Shown in pieces: positions 19,833 to 29,938 of a DNA stretch of 64,000 nt; the first letter of the stretch is position 1; each line of letters starts with the position of its first letter. Position numbers and translations under genes: made by a program. The notes under the pieces were generated by a model that saw only the letters and a program-made list of their open reading frames with translations, did not search any database and had not been told where the DNA came from. The stretch is from Myroides phaeus (GTDB taxonomy: Bacteria > Bacteroidota > Bacteroidia > Flavobacteriales > Flavobacteriaceae): positions 572,001 through 636,000 of the forward strand of contig NZ_CP047050.1 in the NCBI RefSeq assembly GCF_009799805.1, given 5' to 3'.

Positions 19833-21074
19833 TTATATTAATTCTCTTTTTTCTAATTCTTGTCGCTCAAGATCTAATCGTTCTAACTCCTTTTGAATAG
19901 CTGCATCTCTTTCTTTCCTCTCTTCCTCCTGTGCCTTTACTTCTTGCTCTTTCTTAGTTACACTTAAGATAATTCCAAAAGCAAAACACAACATAATTGA
20001 AGAAGTTCCTCCACTACTTATCAAAGGCAATGTTTGACCTGTTGTGGGTAAAAATGATACTGCCACTCCCATATTAATTAAGGCTTGAAAGATGATATAA
20101 AATCCAAGACCAATAACTAATAATTTTCCAAACATTGTAGGTGCTTTATGTGATGCTATTAAAAATCTATAAAACAACCATAAATACAATCCTAATATCG
20201 TAAGTCCTGCTACCAACCCTAATTCTTCAACAATAATTGCATAAATAAAATCGGAAGAAGATTGTGGCAAGAAATTCTTCTGGATACTCTTTCCTGGACC
20301 AACTCCAAATAAACCTCCTGATGCAATAGCTATTTTTGCATTATCAACTTGATATAAATCTTTTGTTCCATCATCTGGTCCTGCAAATCTATCGATACGG
20401 CTAATCCATGTATCTACCCTATTAGGCATTGCACCTGGAAATGCTTTAGCTGCTAAAACGAATAACCCAAGCATTAATAATCCAGTCATCAAAATAACTA
20501 CCAAATACTTCTTAGGATAAGGTCCTACAAACACAAGCAAGGCTGCCATACCAAATATCAATCCAGCAGTAGAAAAGTTGGCTGGTAAAATAAGTCCTAC
20601 AACTATCATTACAGGAACCCACAACTCTAACACAGATGGCCAAAACTCAACAACTTTATCCTTTATACTTACTAAATATTGGGCAACATACATAATCAAT
20701 ATAATAGCTGCCAAAGCTGAAGGCTGAAACTGTACAAAACCAAGATTTAACCATCTACTGGCATTGGCTCCATTAATTGTTTGCCCTTTTAATAATGTAA
20801 CGAGTAAAAGAATTATAATAATTGGTATACCAAAAATCGATACTGCTCTAAAATATCTATAATCACGAGTATGTATAAACCACATTACTCCGAAACCAAT
20901 ACTTAAAAAAGTAAAGTGTTTTAATAAATATGAAAAAGTAGACTTCCCTGTACCAATGGTATACACCAAGTTAGTACTTGCACTATATACAGGTACAAAC
21001 GAGAATAAGGCCAATAGTAATAATATTGTCCAAATGTATCTATCTCCATATAATGTTGGGAGAAACTTTTTCAT
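19833..21074 (-). CDS. ftsW: SEDS-family cell division glycosyltransferase FtsW
   Basis: Polytopic membrane protein that polymerises lipid II at the septum together with FtsI. About ten hydrophobic segments; SEDS signatures GANASRWLNLGFVQFQPS and GLISSGGTSS-type (TGQTLPLISSGGTSSIM) are visible. An extra charged tail after the last helix (KKEQEVKAQEEERKERDA onward, about 40 residues) is predicted coiled coil and not part of the core. Sits between murG and murD. Confidence 0.95.
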   Translation of the reverse strand: MKKFLPTLYGDRYIWTILLLLALFSFVPVYSASTNLVYTIGTGKSTFSYLLKHFTFLSIGFGVMWFIHTRDYRYFRAVSIFGIPIIIILLLVTLLKGQTINGANASRWLNLGFVQFQPSALAAIILIMYVAQYLVSIKDKVVEFWPSVLELWVPVMIVVGLILPANFSTAGLIFGMAALLVFVGPYPKKYLVVILMTGLLMLGLFVLAAKAFPGAMPNRVDTWISRIDRFAGPDDGTKDLYQVDNAKIAIASGGLFGVGPGKSIQKNFLPQSSSDFIYAIIVEELGLVAGLTILGLYLWLFYRFLIASHKAPTMFGKLLVIGLGFYIIFQALINMGVAVSFLPTTGQTLPLISSGGTSSIMLCFAFGIILSVTKKEQEVKAQEEERKERDAAIQKELERLDLERQELEKRELI

Positions 21075-21083
21075 TTTACTTTT

Positions 21084-22415
21084 CTATAAATTATTAACTT
21101 CCTCTTTAAATTGTCTTCCTCTATCTTCGTAGTTAGCGAATAAATCAAAACTTGCACAAGCTGGTGACAATAACACTGTATCGCCACTTTCTGAAAAACT
21201 TTGTGCCATTTTTACAGCATCATTCATACTTTGTACTTCTACAAATGCATCAACTACATTTGCATAAGCAGTTCTAATTTTTTCATTATCTACACCTAAA
21301 CAAACAATGCTTTTTACTTTCTCTCTTACTAATGGCATAAGCTCATCGTAATCATTCCCCTTGTCTACACCTCCCACTATCCAAACAGTTGGAGTTTTCA
21401 TACTTTCAAGAGCAAAAAAAGTTGCATTAATATTTGTCGCCTTTGAGTCATTGATGTATTGAACATTATCAATCTTTTGGACTTTTTCCAATCTATGTTC
21501 TACCCCTTGAAAATCAGACAAACTTTCGCGAATACTTTGCTTTCTTATGCGTTTCAACTGTGCAACAGTCGTAGCAGCCATAGCATTCTTTACGTTGTGC
21601 TTCCCTTCAATACCAAGCTCATTAATAGGCAATACAATAGTTTCCTTATCCATAGCTACAATAATATTTTGCCCCTCTAAATAAGCTCCATATTCTAATT
21701 TCTTTGTAATAGAAAATGGCACTTTTTTAGCAGCAGTTTTATGATTTGATAACCAGCGCTGAATCTCTATATCGTCATAATCATAAATCAAATAATCATC
21801 GGTGGTTTGATTCATTGTAATCCTAAACTTAGCATCGATATAATTCTCATACTTATAATCATATCTATCTAAGTGGTCAGGACTAATATTCGTGATCACT
21901 GCTATATGTGGTCTGAATTGCTTAATTCCATCTAATTGGAAGCTACTCAATTCTAACACATAGCATTTATTTGGGTCAACAGCTACTTGTTTAGCATAAC
22001 TGTCTCCTATATTTCCAGCAAGACCAACATTTACTCCTCCATTACTTAACAAATGGTAAGTCAACATTGTTGTTGTTGTTTTTCCGTTACTACCAGTAAT
22101 TGCAACCGATAATTCTGGATTAAAAGCATAAGCAAACTCAATCTCAGAAACAATCTCAATATCTGCTTGCTTTATTTTTTGAATAATAGCTACTTTATCA
22201 GGTATCCCAGGACTCTTAACTACTATATTACTATTTAAAATAATATCTTCACTATGCTTTCCTTCTTCCCATTGAATCTTATTTTCCTCTAATAACTGTT
22301 TATATTTATCAGCTATTTTTCCGAAATCTGAAACAAACACTTCATACCCTTTACTCAAGGCTAATATAGCTGTACCAACGCCGCTTTCTCCAGCTCCTAA
22401 AACAACTACTTTCAT
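21084..22415 (-). CDS. murD: UDP-N-acetylmuramoyl-L-alanine--D-glutamate ligase
   Basis: Adds D-Glu to UDP-MurNAc-L-Ala. N-terminal VVLGAGESGVGTAILA, ATP loop ITGSNGKTTTTML, DSKATN and the C-terminal LLSPACASFDLFANYEDRG signature. 443 aa. Overlap-free, two bases after mraY's stop on the shared strand order. Confidence 0.97.
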   Translation of the reverse strand: MKVVVLGAGESGVGTAILALSKGYEVFVSDFGKIADKYKQLLEENKIQWEEGKHSEDIILNSNIVVKSPGIPDKVAIIQKIKQADIEIVSEIEFAYAFNPELSVAITGSNGKTTTTMLTYHLLSNGGVNVGLAGNIGDSYAKQVAVDPNKCYVLELSSFQLDGIKQFRPHIAVITNISPDHLDRYDYKYENYIDAKFRITMNQTTDDYLIYDYDDIEIQRWLSNHKTAAKKVPFSITKKLEYGAYLEGQNIIVAMDKETIVLPINELGIEGKHNVKNAMAATTVAQLKRIRKQSIRESLSDFQGVEHRLEKVQKIDNVQYINDSKATNINATFFALESMKTPTVWIVGGVDKGNDYDELMPLVREKVKSIVCLGVDNEKIRTAYANVVDAFVEVQSMNDAVKMAQSFSESGDTVLLSPACASFDLFANYEDRGRQFKEEVNNL

Positions 22416-22416
22416 A

Positions 22417-23628
22417 CTATCTAAGTTTTAAAGATACTACACAGAATACCCCTAAAAGGATTGCTATAATCCAAAAACGAGTAACTATTTTACTTTCGTG
22501 ATACCCTTTCTTTTGAAAATGGTGATGTAATGGTGACATTAAGAAAATCCTACGTCCCTCACCATATTTCTTCTTTGTATATTTAAAATATGAAACCTGT
22601 AAAACAACTGATAAGTTCTCTGCTAAGAAAACACCACATAGTACAGGAATCAATAATTCTTTTCTAACAGCAATAGCCATTACAGCAATAATTCCACCAA
22701 TAGTTAAACTTCCTGTGTCTCCCATAAATACTTGTGCTGGATAAGTATTATACCACAAGAAACCTATGAGGGCACCAACAAAGGCGGAGATAAACACAGT
22801 CATCTCTCCTGAGTTAGGAATGTACATTACATTTAGATAAGTTGACAATACAACGTTACCAGATATAAATGCAAAAATTCCCAATACTAATGTTGAGATT
22901 GCGGAAGTACCAGCGGCCAAACCATCGATACCATCCGTTAAGTTTGCTCCATTTGAAACAGCTGTAACAATAAAAATTACAATTGGTATAAAAATTAACC
23001 AAGCATATTTTTCATATCCATCACCTAACCACGAAAGCAATACACTATAGTCAAATTCATTATCCTTTAAGAACGGGATTGTTGTAGCTGTAGATTTAAC
23101 ATCATACTTACTAACGACTGTTTCCACTAATGTTCTATTGGCTGGCATTTCACGTACAGTAACACTTGGACTAAAATAAAGTACAGCACCCACGATTAGA
23201 CCTAATCCTACTTGACCTATAACTTTAAACCTTCCTTTTAATCCTTCTTTATCCTTTTTGAAAACCTTAATGTAATCATCTAAGAAACCTATAACCCCCA
23301 TCCACACTGTTGTTAATATCAACAATAGCACATAGATATTATCTAACTTAGCAAATAATAATACAGGAATAAGTGTCGCTATAATAATGATAACACCTCC
23401 CATTGTTGGTGTACCAGCTTTTTCTTTTTGTCCTTCAAGTCCTAACTCACGCACAGTTTCTCCAACCTGCATATTATGTAAAAACTTGATAATCTTCTTT
23501 CCGTATATAATAGAGATTAATAAAGATATAATCAATGCCATTCCTGAACGGAATGTGATATACTGAAACACCCCTGTTCCAGGAATCTTAAAAAACTCTT
23601 CTAAATACTGAAATAAATAATATAACAT
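22417..23628 (-). CDS. mraY: Phospho-N-acetylmuramoyl-pentapeptide transferase
   Basis: Integral membrane enzyme making lipid I. Key motifs: [47 protein letters not shown] and the His cluster [12 protein letters not shown]. At 403 aa it is longer than the E. coli enzyme (360) because of a periplasmic insert of about 45 residues near 160-210 ([16 protein letters not shown]), as is common in Bacteroidota. Confidence 0.97.
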   Translation of the reverse strand: MLYYLFQYLEEFFKIPGTGVFQYITFRSGMALIISLLISIIYGKKIIKFLHNMQVGETVRELGLEGQKEKAGTPTMGGVIIIIATLIPVLLFAKLDNIYVLLLILTTVWMGVIGFLDDYIKVFKKDKEGLKGRFKVIGQVGLGLIVGAVLYFSPSVTVREMPANRTLVETVVSKYDVKSTATTIPFLKDNEFDYSVLLSWLGDGYEKYAWLIFIPIVIFIVTAVSNGANLTDGIDGLAAGTSAISTLVLGIFAFISGNVVLSTYLNVMYIPNSGEMTVFISAFVGALIGFLWYNTYPAQVFMGDTGSLTIGGIIAVMAIAVRKELLIPVLCGVFLAENLSVVLQVSYFKYTKKKYGEGRRIFLMSPLHHHFQKKGYHESKIVTRFWIIAILLGVFCVVSLKLR

Positions 23629-23648
23629 AACCTAATACTTCTTCTAAT

Positions 23649-25103
23649 CTATTGTTCTAAAAAATCAGTTACCGTCTCTAAGTCATCAAAATGACTTCTC
23701 ACACCTTTAATCTCTTGATAAGACTCATGTCCCTTACCTGCAATTAAAATTATATCTCCAGGTTCAGCTTGTTGACAAGCAAGCTTTATGGCTTGCTTTC
23801 TATCTTCAACAACAATCGTCTTCATCGTATTTTGTGGCTCTACCCCTTTTTCCATATCCTCTAAAATCATATAAGGATCTTCAAAACGAGGGTTATCTGA
23901 AGTGAATATCACTTTGTTACTCATTTCAGATGCTATTTGCGCCATTTCAGGACGCTTTGTTTTATCTCTATTTCCACCACAGCCAACGACTGTAATTAAC
24001 TTTTCATTGAAAGTTCGGATAGAATTAATTGTTTCAATTACATTTTTCAACGCATCTGGCGTATGAGCATAATCTACAATTGCTGTTACTTTCTTAGAAG
24101 AAACAATAAACTGAAATCTACCTGCTACACTGTGTAATTTACTTACTTCAAGCAAAGCATCATCTTCAGAGATCCCTAATTCAACAGCTGCTGCGTAAAC
24201 AGCTAATAGGTTATATGCATTAAATGCTCCTATCAATTGAACCCATATTTCTCGCTGATTCACTTTCATCAACATTCCTGAAAACTGACTTTCTAAAATC
24301 AGTCCCTTATAATCAGCAACTGTTTTTAAAGCATATGTTTTCAACTTTGCTTTTGAATTCTGAGTCATTACTAACCCGTTCTTATCATCAACGTTTGTAA
24401 TCGCAAAAGCCTTTTTCGACAATTGGTCAAAAAAAGCTTGTTTCGCATTTCTATATTCTGCAAATGTTTTATGATAATCTAAATGATCATGTGTCAGGTT
24501 TGTAAAAATCCCTCCATCAAAATCAAGACCGAATGTTCGCATTTGAACTATTCCATGTGAACTAACTTCCATGAAACAATAATCACACCCTGCCTTAACC
24601 ATCTCATTCAAATACTTATTAATAGTCAATGAGTCTGGTGTAGTATGTGTAGCTTTATGTGCAACACTACCTACCTTGATAACAACAGTTGATAACAACC
24701 CTGCTTCATAACCTAAATTTCTAAATAAGTCATATAATAACGTAGCGATTGTTGTTTTTCCATTAGTTCCCGTAACACCAACTAATTTTATTTTTGTAGA
24801 AGGGTTATCATATAAATTACTCGCAATTACAGCTAAAGCCTTATTGCTATCTTCTACAACTATATAAGTAATATCTTCTTGTTTCTCCTCTGGCATTACT
24901 TCACAAACAATAGCCTTAGCCCCTTGTGAAATTGCTTGTTCAATAAACTCGTGTCCATCAACTACAGAACCAGAAATAGCAACAAACAAACAGTTACTGC
25001 TCACCTTACGTGAATCAAATTCAACTGCTTCTATCTCAAGATCCACTGATCCTGATACAAGTTTTAATTCTGCTTTATATAGTAAATCTTTTAATTTTTT
25101 CAC
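23649..25103 (-). CDS. murE: UDP-MurNAc-L-alanyl-D-glutamate--diaminopimelate ligase
   Basis: Adds the third residue of the stem peptide. ATP loop VTGTNGKTTIATLL; the DNPR motif (TSDNPRFEDP) is the recognised determinant for meso-diaminopimelate, so the wall is probably DAP-type. 484 aa. Its start overlaps the ftsI stop by four bases, indicating translational coupling. Confidence 0.97.
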   Translation of the reverse strand: MKKLKDLLYKAELKLVSGSVDLEIEAVEFDSRKVSSNCLFVAISGSVVDGHEFIEQAISQGAKAIVCEVMPEEKQEDITYIVVEDSNKALAVIASNLYDNPSTKIKLVGVTGTNGKTTIATLLYDLFRNLGYEAGLLSTVVIKVGSVAHKATHTTPDSLTINKYLNEMVKAGCDYCFMEVSSHGIVQMRTFGLDFDGGIFTNLTHDHLDYHKTFAEYRNAKQAFFDQLSKKAFAITNVDDKNGLVMTQNSKAKLKTYALKTVADYKGLILESQFSGMLMKVNQREIWVQLIGAFNAYNLLAVYAAAVELGISEDDALLEVSKLHSVAGRFQFIVSSKKVTAIVDYAHTPDALKNVIETINSIRTFNEKLITVVGCGGNRDKTKRPEMAQIASEMSNKVIFTSDNPRFEDPYMILEDMEKGVEPQNTMKTIVVEDRKQAIKLACQQAEPGDIILIAGKGHESYQEIKGVRSHFDDLETVTDFLEQ

Positions 25104-27103
25104 GATAGTTCTAATACTACTTTTTGTTTTTTATTTATTTTTTCTCCAGCAATTATTGATTGCTTTTTCACTTTTCCAATTCCTTTTACAACCACTTCTA
25201 ATCCTAAATTCTCTAATAAAGGAACAGCGTCCATAACATACATTCCTTGTACATTTGGCATTACACCATTAGGGTCGTTAATTTGAGTATAATAATCCTC
25301 ATATGTTGCATCGATCACATTTGGTACTGCATCGATGTTTTTCAATTGCTTTGTAGTAGGCACATCCGTATAGATCTTTTGAGCAATTCTTTTAAATACT
25401 GGCCCAGAAACGTCTGCTCCATAATAACTCTTAGTTCTATCCGGTTTATGAATTACTACAATACACGAATACTTAGGATCATCTACTGGAAAATATCCTG
25501 CAAAAGAAGATGAATAATACATATCCTTCCCTTTTCCTTTTCCATAATTAACCTGTGCTGTACCAGTTTTTCCCGCCATTGAAAAGTTGGGAGAACTTAA
25601 TTTTCGTCCTGTACCTTTTACAACAACGTTAGCTAAAACATTCTGCACTTGTTTTATTACCTCTGGAGAAGCTATTTGTGGGTTTAACACCTCCTTGTCA
25701 AATTGGACTACCGTCTTATTGAACTCTTTTACTTCAGAGACAAATTGTGGTCTAACCATCTCTCCATTATTTGCAACAGCATTATACAATGTCAATGTAT
25801 GCAATGGAGTAATAGATAATCCATAACCAAATGCCATCCACGGTAAAGCTAATCCACTCCATCCCTTAACTCCTGGTTTAGGAACATAAGGTACTCCTCC
25901 TCCTTTTATTGATATATCCAAAGCTCTATCCATCCAAATAGAACTGATATAATCAGTAAACTCGCTTGGCTTATTTTTAAATCCTTCATTTACAGCTTGT
26001 GTAATCACTGTATTTGAAGACACTTCAATACCTCTTGCTAAAGATATCTTTCCATATCCACCCCATTTAGAATCTCTTACACGGGCATTATAAAATTTCA
26101 CAACACCATCATAAGTATCATAAATACGCGCTGTATCTGACTTTCCTTTTTCTAATAAAGCTAACAATGATGCTAACTTAAAAGTAGAACCAGGTTCGTG
26201 CTTTTCTCCAACAGCATAATTCACTGTCTCATAATAATCTCCACTTTCAGAACGTCCTAAATTAGAAATAGCCCTAATTGCTCCTGTCTTCACTTCCATT
26301 ACTACAACACAACCGTGGTCTGCACTGTAATATTCCAATTGCTTTAACAAAGCGTGGTGCGCAATATCTTGTATATATACATCTATAGTCGATACTATAT
26401 CTTGTCCATCAATTGGTTCAATCTCATTTTCATCATTAATAGGCTTCCATTGATCTTTACCCAAACTCTGCATCTTACGTCTACCATCAACTCCACTCAA
26501 ATAAGATGTAAATGCTCCTTCGATCCCAACTCTACTAAAAGTATTGTCTTCAAACTTACGCTCATACCCAATCGTACGTTGCGCAATCTTCCCTATCGGA
26601 TGTTGTCTCACTGTTTTTTGTAATGAGATAAAACCTCCTTTATAAGGTCCTCTTCTTAACAAAGGAAAATCCTTTACTCTTACATATTGCGTATAACTCA
26701 ACCCTTTTGCTATAAAAACATATCGGCTTCCATTCTTACGCGCCTTTCTAAGCATATTTTCATAATAGCTCGAAGGCTTCTTAAACATTACAGATAAAGA
26801 ATCTGATAATGGCTTTACATTATCATAAAAATCCTTTTCCGCTGGTGCTACAGCATCAAAACGAATTTCAAAGACCGGTACAGAAGTTGCAAGCAAACTT
26901 CCATCAGAAGAATAAACATTCCCTCTATTTGCCGGAATATCCACTTCTTTAATTCTTGTTTTATCTTGTGCTTTCGCTCTTAATTCTTTTCCTTCAATTC
27001 CTTGAATTTGAACTAAGCGATAGACAATTCCTCCTGCCATCAGTAATACAAATGCAGAAACAAGATAAATATTGATGTAAATATTTTTACCTTTTACTGC
27101 CAT
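25100..27103 (-). CDS. ftsI: Septal penicillin-binding protein FtsI (PBP3-type) with PASTA domain
   Basis: Inner-membrane transpeptidase crosslinking septal peptidoglycan. One N-terminal transmembrane helix (IYLVSAFVLLMAGGIVY), dimerisation domain, then the three catalytic motifs STFK (306-309), SSN (362-364) and KTG (512-514). A C-terminal PASTA domain (PNVQGMYVMDAVPLLENLG onward) is present, a feature absent from E. coli FtsI. 667 aa. Overlaps ftsL by ten bases. Confidence 0.97.
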   Translation of the reverse strand: MAVKGKNIYINIYLVSAFVLLMAGGIVYRLVQIQGIEGKELRAKAQDKTRIKEVDIPANRGNVYSSDGSLLATSVPVFEIRFDAVAPAEKDFYDNVKPLSDSLSVMFKKPSSYYENMLRKARKNGSRYVFIAKGLSYTQYVRVKDFPLLRRGPYKGGFISLQKTVRQHPIGKIAQRTIGYERKFEDNTFSRVGIEGAFTSYLSGVDGRRKMQSLGKDQWKPINDENEIEPIDGQDIVSTIDVYIQDIAHHALLKQLEYYSADHGCVVVMEVKTGAIRAISNLGRSESGDYYETVNYAVGEKHEPGSTFKLASLLALLEKGKSDTARIYDTYDGVVKFYNARVRDSKWGGYGKISLARGIEVSSNTVITQAVNEGFKNKPSEFTDYISSIWMDRALDISIKGGGVPYVPKPGVKGWSGLALPWMAFGYGLSITPLHTLTLYNAVANNGEMVRPQFVSEVKEFNKTVVQFDKEVLNPQIASPEVIKQVQNVLANVVVKGTGRKLSSPNFSMAGKTGTAQVNYGKGKGKDMYYSSSFAGYFPVDDPKYSCIVVIHKPDRTKSYYGADVSGPVFKRIAQKIYTDVPTTKQLKNIDAVPNVIDATYEDYYTQINDPNGVMPNVQGMYVMDAVPLLENLGLEVVVKGIGKVKKQSIIAGEKINKKQKVVLELS

Positions 27104-27447
27104 AGCTTACTCCAAAAACTTTTTTTTACTTTTTCAATTGAAACTTTAATTTTCATTGGAGGCGTTTCTGATGGAAAAATCCCATCCTCTTCCAAATTCT
27201 TTGTAATTGTTGACTCCATCTTCAATTCCATCAATTCTGATCGTGTATCAACAAATTCTGCACGCAACATTTTCACATCGTGTGTAAGCTTAGCTATCTT
27301 AAAAACTTTTGACTCATAAGATTGCGTATTTCCAATTAACAATAAACTCAGAACAATAACATAGATAATAAAAGCCCAAGTCTTAGCAGAACCTTCATTT
27401 ACAAGGATCTTAGCTTTGATTATATCTTTTGGACTTGTTATTTTCAT
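27094..27447 (-). CDS. ftsL: FtsL-like cell division protein
   Basis: 117-aa bitopic protein: cytoplasmic N-terminus, one transmembrane helix (TWAFIIYVIVLSLLLIGNT), then a heptad-like coiled coil (KLTHDVKMLRAEFVDTRSEL) ending in a basic C-terminus. Sequence is poorly conserved, but the size, topology and slot between rsmH and ftsI are those of FtsL. Confidence 0.85.
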   Translation of the reverse strand: MKITSPKDIIKAKILVNEGSAKTWAFIIYVIVLSLLLIGNTQSYESKVFKIAKLTHDVKMLRAEFVDTRSELMELKMESTITKNLEEDGIFPSETPPMKIKVSIEKVKKSFWSKLWQ

Positions 27448-27450
27448 TTC

Positions 27451-28368
27451 TTATTTCTTTTCAGCAATTCTAAGTTTAGCAGAACGCGCTCTATTATTAA
27501 TCGCGATCTCTTCATCTGTTGGAATTATTAATTTCCCTAATTGTTTCATAGGAACTTCAAATCTTCCATAAAAATCCTTTTCAGGCTCCCCTTCAAACAT
27601 TCCGTTCTTCATAAAACGCTTAACTAAACGATCCTCTAAAGAATGGTATGAAATAATACTCAAACGACCTCCTGGCTTTAAGACCTCTAAACTTTGTTCT
27701 AACATTTCCTTTAAAACATCCATTTCTTGGTTGACCTCAATTCGAATCGCTTGATATATTTGTGCTAATATCTTTGCACTTCTATGAGCTGGTAAAAACC
27801 TTGCTAATACAATTTTTAGTTCATCCGTATTTTTTATTGGATTATCTTGTCTTGCATTTACAATTGTATTTGCAATCGATCCTGCATTTTTTAATTCACC
27901 ATACATGAAGAACATTTGTCTCAAGCTTGCTTCATCGTAATCATTAACAACATGATAAGCAGATAATTCTCCTGACTGATTCATACGCATATCTAATTCC
28001 GCATCAAATCTTGTAGAGAAACCTCTTTCTGCAACATCAAACTGATGAGACGAAACTCCTAAATCTCCCAATACTCCATCAACCTCTTTAACTCCATAAA
28101 ATCTTAAATATCTTTTAAGATGTCTAAAGTTTTGATTAATCAATGTAAATCTCGGATCATCAATTGCGTTTTCTAATGCATCCTCATCTTGATCAAAAGC
28201 AAAAAGTTTTCCATCAGGCCCCAAACGCTTCATAATTTCTCTCGAATGACCTCCACCTCCAAAAGTCACATCTACATAAATCCCATTCGGATCAACTATT
28301 AAACCATCTATACTTTCAGCCAATAAAACTGGTCTGTGATATCCGTATTCTTCTTCTTTACTCATCAA
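27451..28368 (-). CDS. rsmH: 16S rRNA (cytosine(1402)-N(4))-methyltransferase
   Basis: SAM-dependent methyltransferase acting on the ribosomal P-site. Signatures HRPVLLAESIDGL, DVTFGGGGHSREI, DLGVSSHQFD and the C-terminal RLSIISYHSLEDRLVKRFM. 305 aa. Begins 11 bases inside the 3' end of mraZ, so translationally coupled. Confidence 0.97.
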   Translation of the reverse strand: MMSKEEEYGYHRPVLLAESIDGLIVDPNGIYVDVTFGGGGHSREIMKRLGPDGKLFAFDQDEDALENAIDDPRFTLINQNFRHLKRYLRFYGVKEVDGVLGDLGVSSHQFDVAERGFSTRFDAELDMRMNQSGELSAYHVVNDYDEASLRQMFFMYGELKNAGSIANTIVNARQDNPIKNTDELKIVLARFLPAHRSAKILAQIYQAIRIEVNQEMDVLKEMLEQSLEVLKPGGRLSIISYHSLEDRLVKRFMKNGMFEGEPEKDFYGRFEVPMKQLGKLIIPTDEEIAINNRARSAKLRIAEKK

Positions 28369-28819
28369 AATTAATATTACTCATTACATCCTGTGCTAAT
28401 TCTCCAAAATCATCATCTTCTTCATCTATCAAACTAACTTCGTATAACTTTTTATCCCAAATTTCAATTATTCCTATCTTCGACGAGAAGACCAATTCTT
28501 TGTTTATACCAGCAAATTCTATTAAATCTTTTGCTATTAATAAACGTCCAGCATCATCAATTTCTACATTTTTAACCCCTGCCATAAAACGACGAATAAA
28601 TTTATCGTTTTTCTTATCAAATGGATTTAACTTTTTTAGTTTACCCATCATAACATTCCATTCTTGCATAGGCCAAAGCTCTAAACAGGTCTCAAAAACA
28701 GATCTTTTTAACACAAAACCATCGGCAATAGCAGGCAACTGCTTCTTTAAAGAAGCAGGAACCAACACTCTTCCCTTAGTGTCTATTTTGCATTCATATG
28801 TCCCTATTATTGACGTCAA
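28358..28819 (-). CDS. mraZ: Transcriptional regulator MraZ
   Basis: First gene of the dcw operon. Two SpoVT-AbrB-like halves, each with the family core: KIDTKGRVLVPASLKK (N-terminal half) and EIDDAGRLLIAKDL (C-terminal half). MraZ is known to bind repeats upstream of its own gene and repress the cluster. Three GTGG boxes at 10-bp spacing sit just upstream here (28865-28888), which supports autoregulation. Confidence 0.96.
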   Translation of the reverse strand: MTSIIGTYECKIDTKGRVLVPASLKKQLPAIADGFVLKRSVFETCLELWPMQEWNVMMGKLKKLNPFDKKNDKFIRRFMAGVKNVEIDDAGRLLIAKDLIEFAGINKELVFSSKIGIIEIWDKKLYEVSLIDEEDDDFGELAQDVMSNINFDE

Positions 28820-28844
28820 AGCATACTTATAATTGTAATCTTAG

Positions 28845-28888
28845 CAAATGTACTCATTTTTTTACCACAATTTACCACTTTTACCCAC
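28845..28888 (-). promoter_or_regulatory. mraZ promoter with three MraZ boxes
   Basis: Minus strand: -7 box TACATTTG at 28845-28852. Upstream of it are three GTGG units beginning every 10 bp (plus-strand CCAC at 28865, 28875 and 28885), each followed by TAAA or a close variant. They overlap the expected -33 region, so bound MraZ would block polymerase. Confidence 0.75.
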
Positions 28889-29111
28889 TTTGTTGATAAG
28901 TTTTTCGTATGCATTGTATTTATTGAGATTGCAATGATAATCTATTGACAATTAGCCCTTAATTACCAACTTACAAATCGTTTTACATATCTTTTTAAGA
29001 GTATTTCAACACTTTTTTACTACCAAAAGTTCTTCACAAATTTTATGTTTAAAATAGTTAAATCAAGTAAAATGCATATCTCGCTATAAATTATTACTTT
29101 ATTTACAAATA

Positions 29112-29137
29112 TTGTCACTTATAAAAGCGTATATTTG
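29112..29137 (+). promoter_or_regulatory. Promoter of the alpha/beta hydrolase-engB unit
   Basis: TTG at 29112-29114 and TATATTTG at 29130-29137, a partial match to the Bacteroidota -33/-7 pair. Transcription would start near 29144, after the upstream TTG-type start, which argues for translation from ATG 29169. Confidence 0.55.
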
Positions 29138-29168
29138 TGGGAATTTAAAAATCGCATTTAGAAACTAC

Positions 29169-29936
29169 ATGGAGCGAACTTTAAAAGAAGATGGTAAATT
29201 CCGTTATGTTGAAATTGGTGAAGGAACACCGATTATCATTCTACACGGATTAATGGGAGGTCTAAGCAACTTTGACGGTGTTACAAATTTTTTCCCTAAA
29301 CAAGGTTATAAGGTAGTTCTACCAGAACTTCCTCTTTATACAAATAGCATTTTGAAAACAAACGTAAAAGCTTTTGCAAAATTTGTAAAAGATTTTATTG
29401 ATACAAAAGGCTATGAAAAAGTTATCCTGCTTGGAAATTCTCTTGGCGGGCATATTGCGTTATATTTTTCGAAAATGTATCCTGAATATCTTAAAGCTAT
29501 GGTTTTAACAGGAAGCTCTGGATTATATGAAAGCGCTATGGGAGATAGCTACCCTAAAAGAGGAAATTACGAATACATCAAGAAAAAAGCAGAAGATGTT
29601 TTTTACGACCCTACTATAGCAACAAAAGAATTAGTTGATGAAGTTTTTTCGACTGTTAATGATCGAATGAAAGTTATCAAAACAATTACAATTGCTAAAA
29701 GTGCTATTAGACACAATATGTCTAAAGACTTACCTAATATTCAAATTCCAACTTGTCTAATTTGGGGTAAAAATGATAAAGTAACTCCACCTGAAGTTGC
29801 TATTGAATTTAACGAACTTCTTCCAGATGCAAGTTTATTCTGGATAGAAAAATGTGGTCATGCTGCAATGATGGAACATCCAGATCAATTCAACGAACTT
29901 TTGTTCGCTTGGTTTAATGAAAGAAATATCAAATAA
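29169..29936 (+). CDS. Alpha/beta-fold hydrolase
   Basis: 255-aa cytoplasmic hydrolase. Oxyanion region ILHGLMGG, nucleophile elbow LGNSLGGH (Ser), acid GKNDKVTP (Asp) and catalytic His in CGHAAMMEHP. Substrate cannot be read from sequence. ATG at 29169 is preferred over an upstream alternative because a promoter box intervenes. Two bases separate it from engB, so the two are cotranscribed, an arrangement I believe is common in Flavobacteriaceae. Confidence 0.9.
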   Translation: MERTLKEDGKFRYVEIGEGTPIIILHGLMGGLSNFDGVTNFFPKQGYKVVLPELPLYTNSILKTNVKAFAKFVKDFIDTKGYEKVILLGNSLGGHIALYFSKMYPEYLKAMVLTGSSGLYESAMGDSYPKRGNYEYIKKKAEDVFYDPTIATKELVDEVFSTVNDRMKVIKTITIAKSAIRHNMSKDLPNIQIPTCLIWGKNDKVTPPEVAIEFNELLPDASLFWIEKCGHAAMMEHPDQFNELLFAWFNERNIK

Positions 29937-29938
29937 TA

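Noticed and set aside
29112..29168. N-terminal extension of the alpha/beta hydrolase
   Set aside because: It would span the TATATTTG promoter box; the ATG at 29169 gives a normal hydrolase start.
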